Shown: positions 6,399 through 6,541 of the stretch, in pieces
Layout: the number at the start of each line of letters is the position of its first letter
Position numbering within the stretch: position 1 is the stretch's first letter
Assembly (NCBI GenBank): GCA_937863905.1
Contig: CALMHV010000425.1
Coordinates: 1 to 6,541 of the forward strand
Direction: 5' to 3'
Length of the DNA: 6,541 nt
From: an uncultured Bacillota bacterium
Lineage (GTDB): Bacteria; Bacillota; Sulfobacillia; UBA995; UBA9673
Position numbers and translations under genes: made by a program
The notes under the pieces: model-generated
Told to the model about the DNA's origin: nothing
The model's database searches: none
Seen by the model: the letters and a program-made list of their open reading frames with translations, nothing else

Positions 6399-6541
6399 AT
6401 GGTCGGCGCCCGAGTGCTGCACGTCGATCTAGCCGCCGGTTCGACCCGCACCGAGGAACACGATGACAACTTCCTTCGCCGGTACGGCGGGGGCCGGGGC
6501 GTGGGCCTCTACTACCTCGGCCGAGACCTAGCCGGCCGGAG
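6399..6541 (+). CDS. Aldehyde:ferredoxin oxidoreductase family protein, N-terminus only (3'-partial)
   Basis: The first 47 codons read MVGARVLHVDLAAG, then about 15 less conserved residues, then YGGGRGVGLYYLGRDL. This is the N-terminal signature of the tungsten/molybdenum aldehyde:ferredoxin oxidoreductase family: a short strand ILxVDLxxG followed by Y(L)GGRGLG, which opens the tungstopterin-binding first domain. Family members oxidise aldehydes to carboxylic acids and pass electrons to ferredoxin via a 4Fe-4S cluster. The cluster cysteines and most pterin contacts lie beyond the window, so activity and subtype cannot be judged. ATG 6399 is chosen over 6393 from the Shine-Dalgarno spacing. 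As the fourth gene of the operon, it would act on an aldehyde, plausibly one released by the aldolase encoded at 4287. Confidence 0.82.
   Translation, partial: MVGARVLHVDLAAGSTRTEEHDDNFLRRYGGGRGVGLYYLGRDLAGR

Noticed and set aside
5345..6469. 374-codon minus-strand frame opposite the hydroxyacid dehydrogenase
   Set aside because: No family motifs, and it runs antisense through three genes with firm family signatures.

Overview
The window is GC-rich, densely coding bacterial chromosome. It most resembles a high-GC, probably anaerobic member of the Bacillota (Moorella-, Desulfotomaculum- or Limnochordia-like). This placement is inferred from three things: a secreted protein combining S-layer-homology (SLH) domains with a 3D domain, strong GGAGG-type ribosome binding sites with GTG and TTG starts, and the start of a tungsten-type aldehyde:ferredoxin oxidoreductase gene. 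No rRNA, tRNA, mobile element or CRISPR array is visible.

Left part (1-3166): two convergent genes separated by 13 bp. On the + strand is the 3' part of a cell-wall protein with three SLH domains and a C-terminal 3D (MltA-like) domain; its signal peptide is cut by the window edge. On the - strand is a complete membrane-bound proton-pumping pyrophosphatase (hppA) of the K+-independent type. Middle (3167-4286): a 197-bp divergent intergenic region, a divergent Fpg/Nei-family DNA glycosylase gene, then a 92-bp intergenic region with a striking palindrome.

Right part (4287-6541): a tight + strand operon of four genes. They are a class II (fuculose-phosphate type) aldolase, a small SCP2-like protein, a D-2-hydroxyacid dehydrogenase, and the first 47 codons of an AOR-family oxidoreductase that runs off the window. 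Spacings are 15 bp, a 4-bp ATGA overlap, and a Shine-Dalgarno sequence overlapping the preceding stop. The palindrome GCCTA-A-TGTCTAGACA-AG-TAGGC just upstream is a plausible operator.

The operon is the most interesting part. An aldolase releases an aldehyde, AOR can oxidise an aldehyde to an acid while reducing ferredoxin, and a 2-hydroxyacid dehydrogenase can interconvert the resulting hydroxyacid and its 2-oxoacid. This suggests, without proving, a ferredoxin-linked route for sugar or deoxysugar fragments, with an SCP2-like protein of unknown role in the middle. The DNA glycosylase is also notable because it departs from the Fpg consensus at positions that usually contact DNA.
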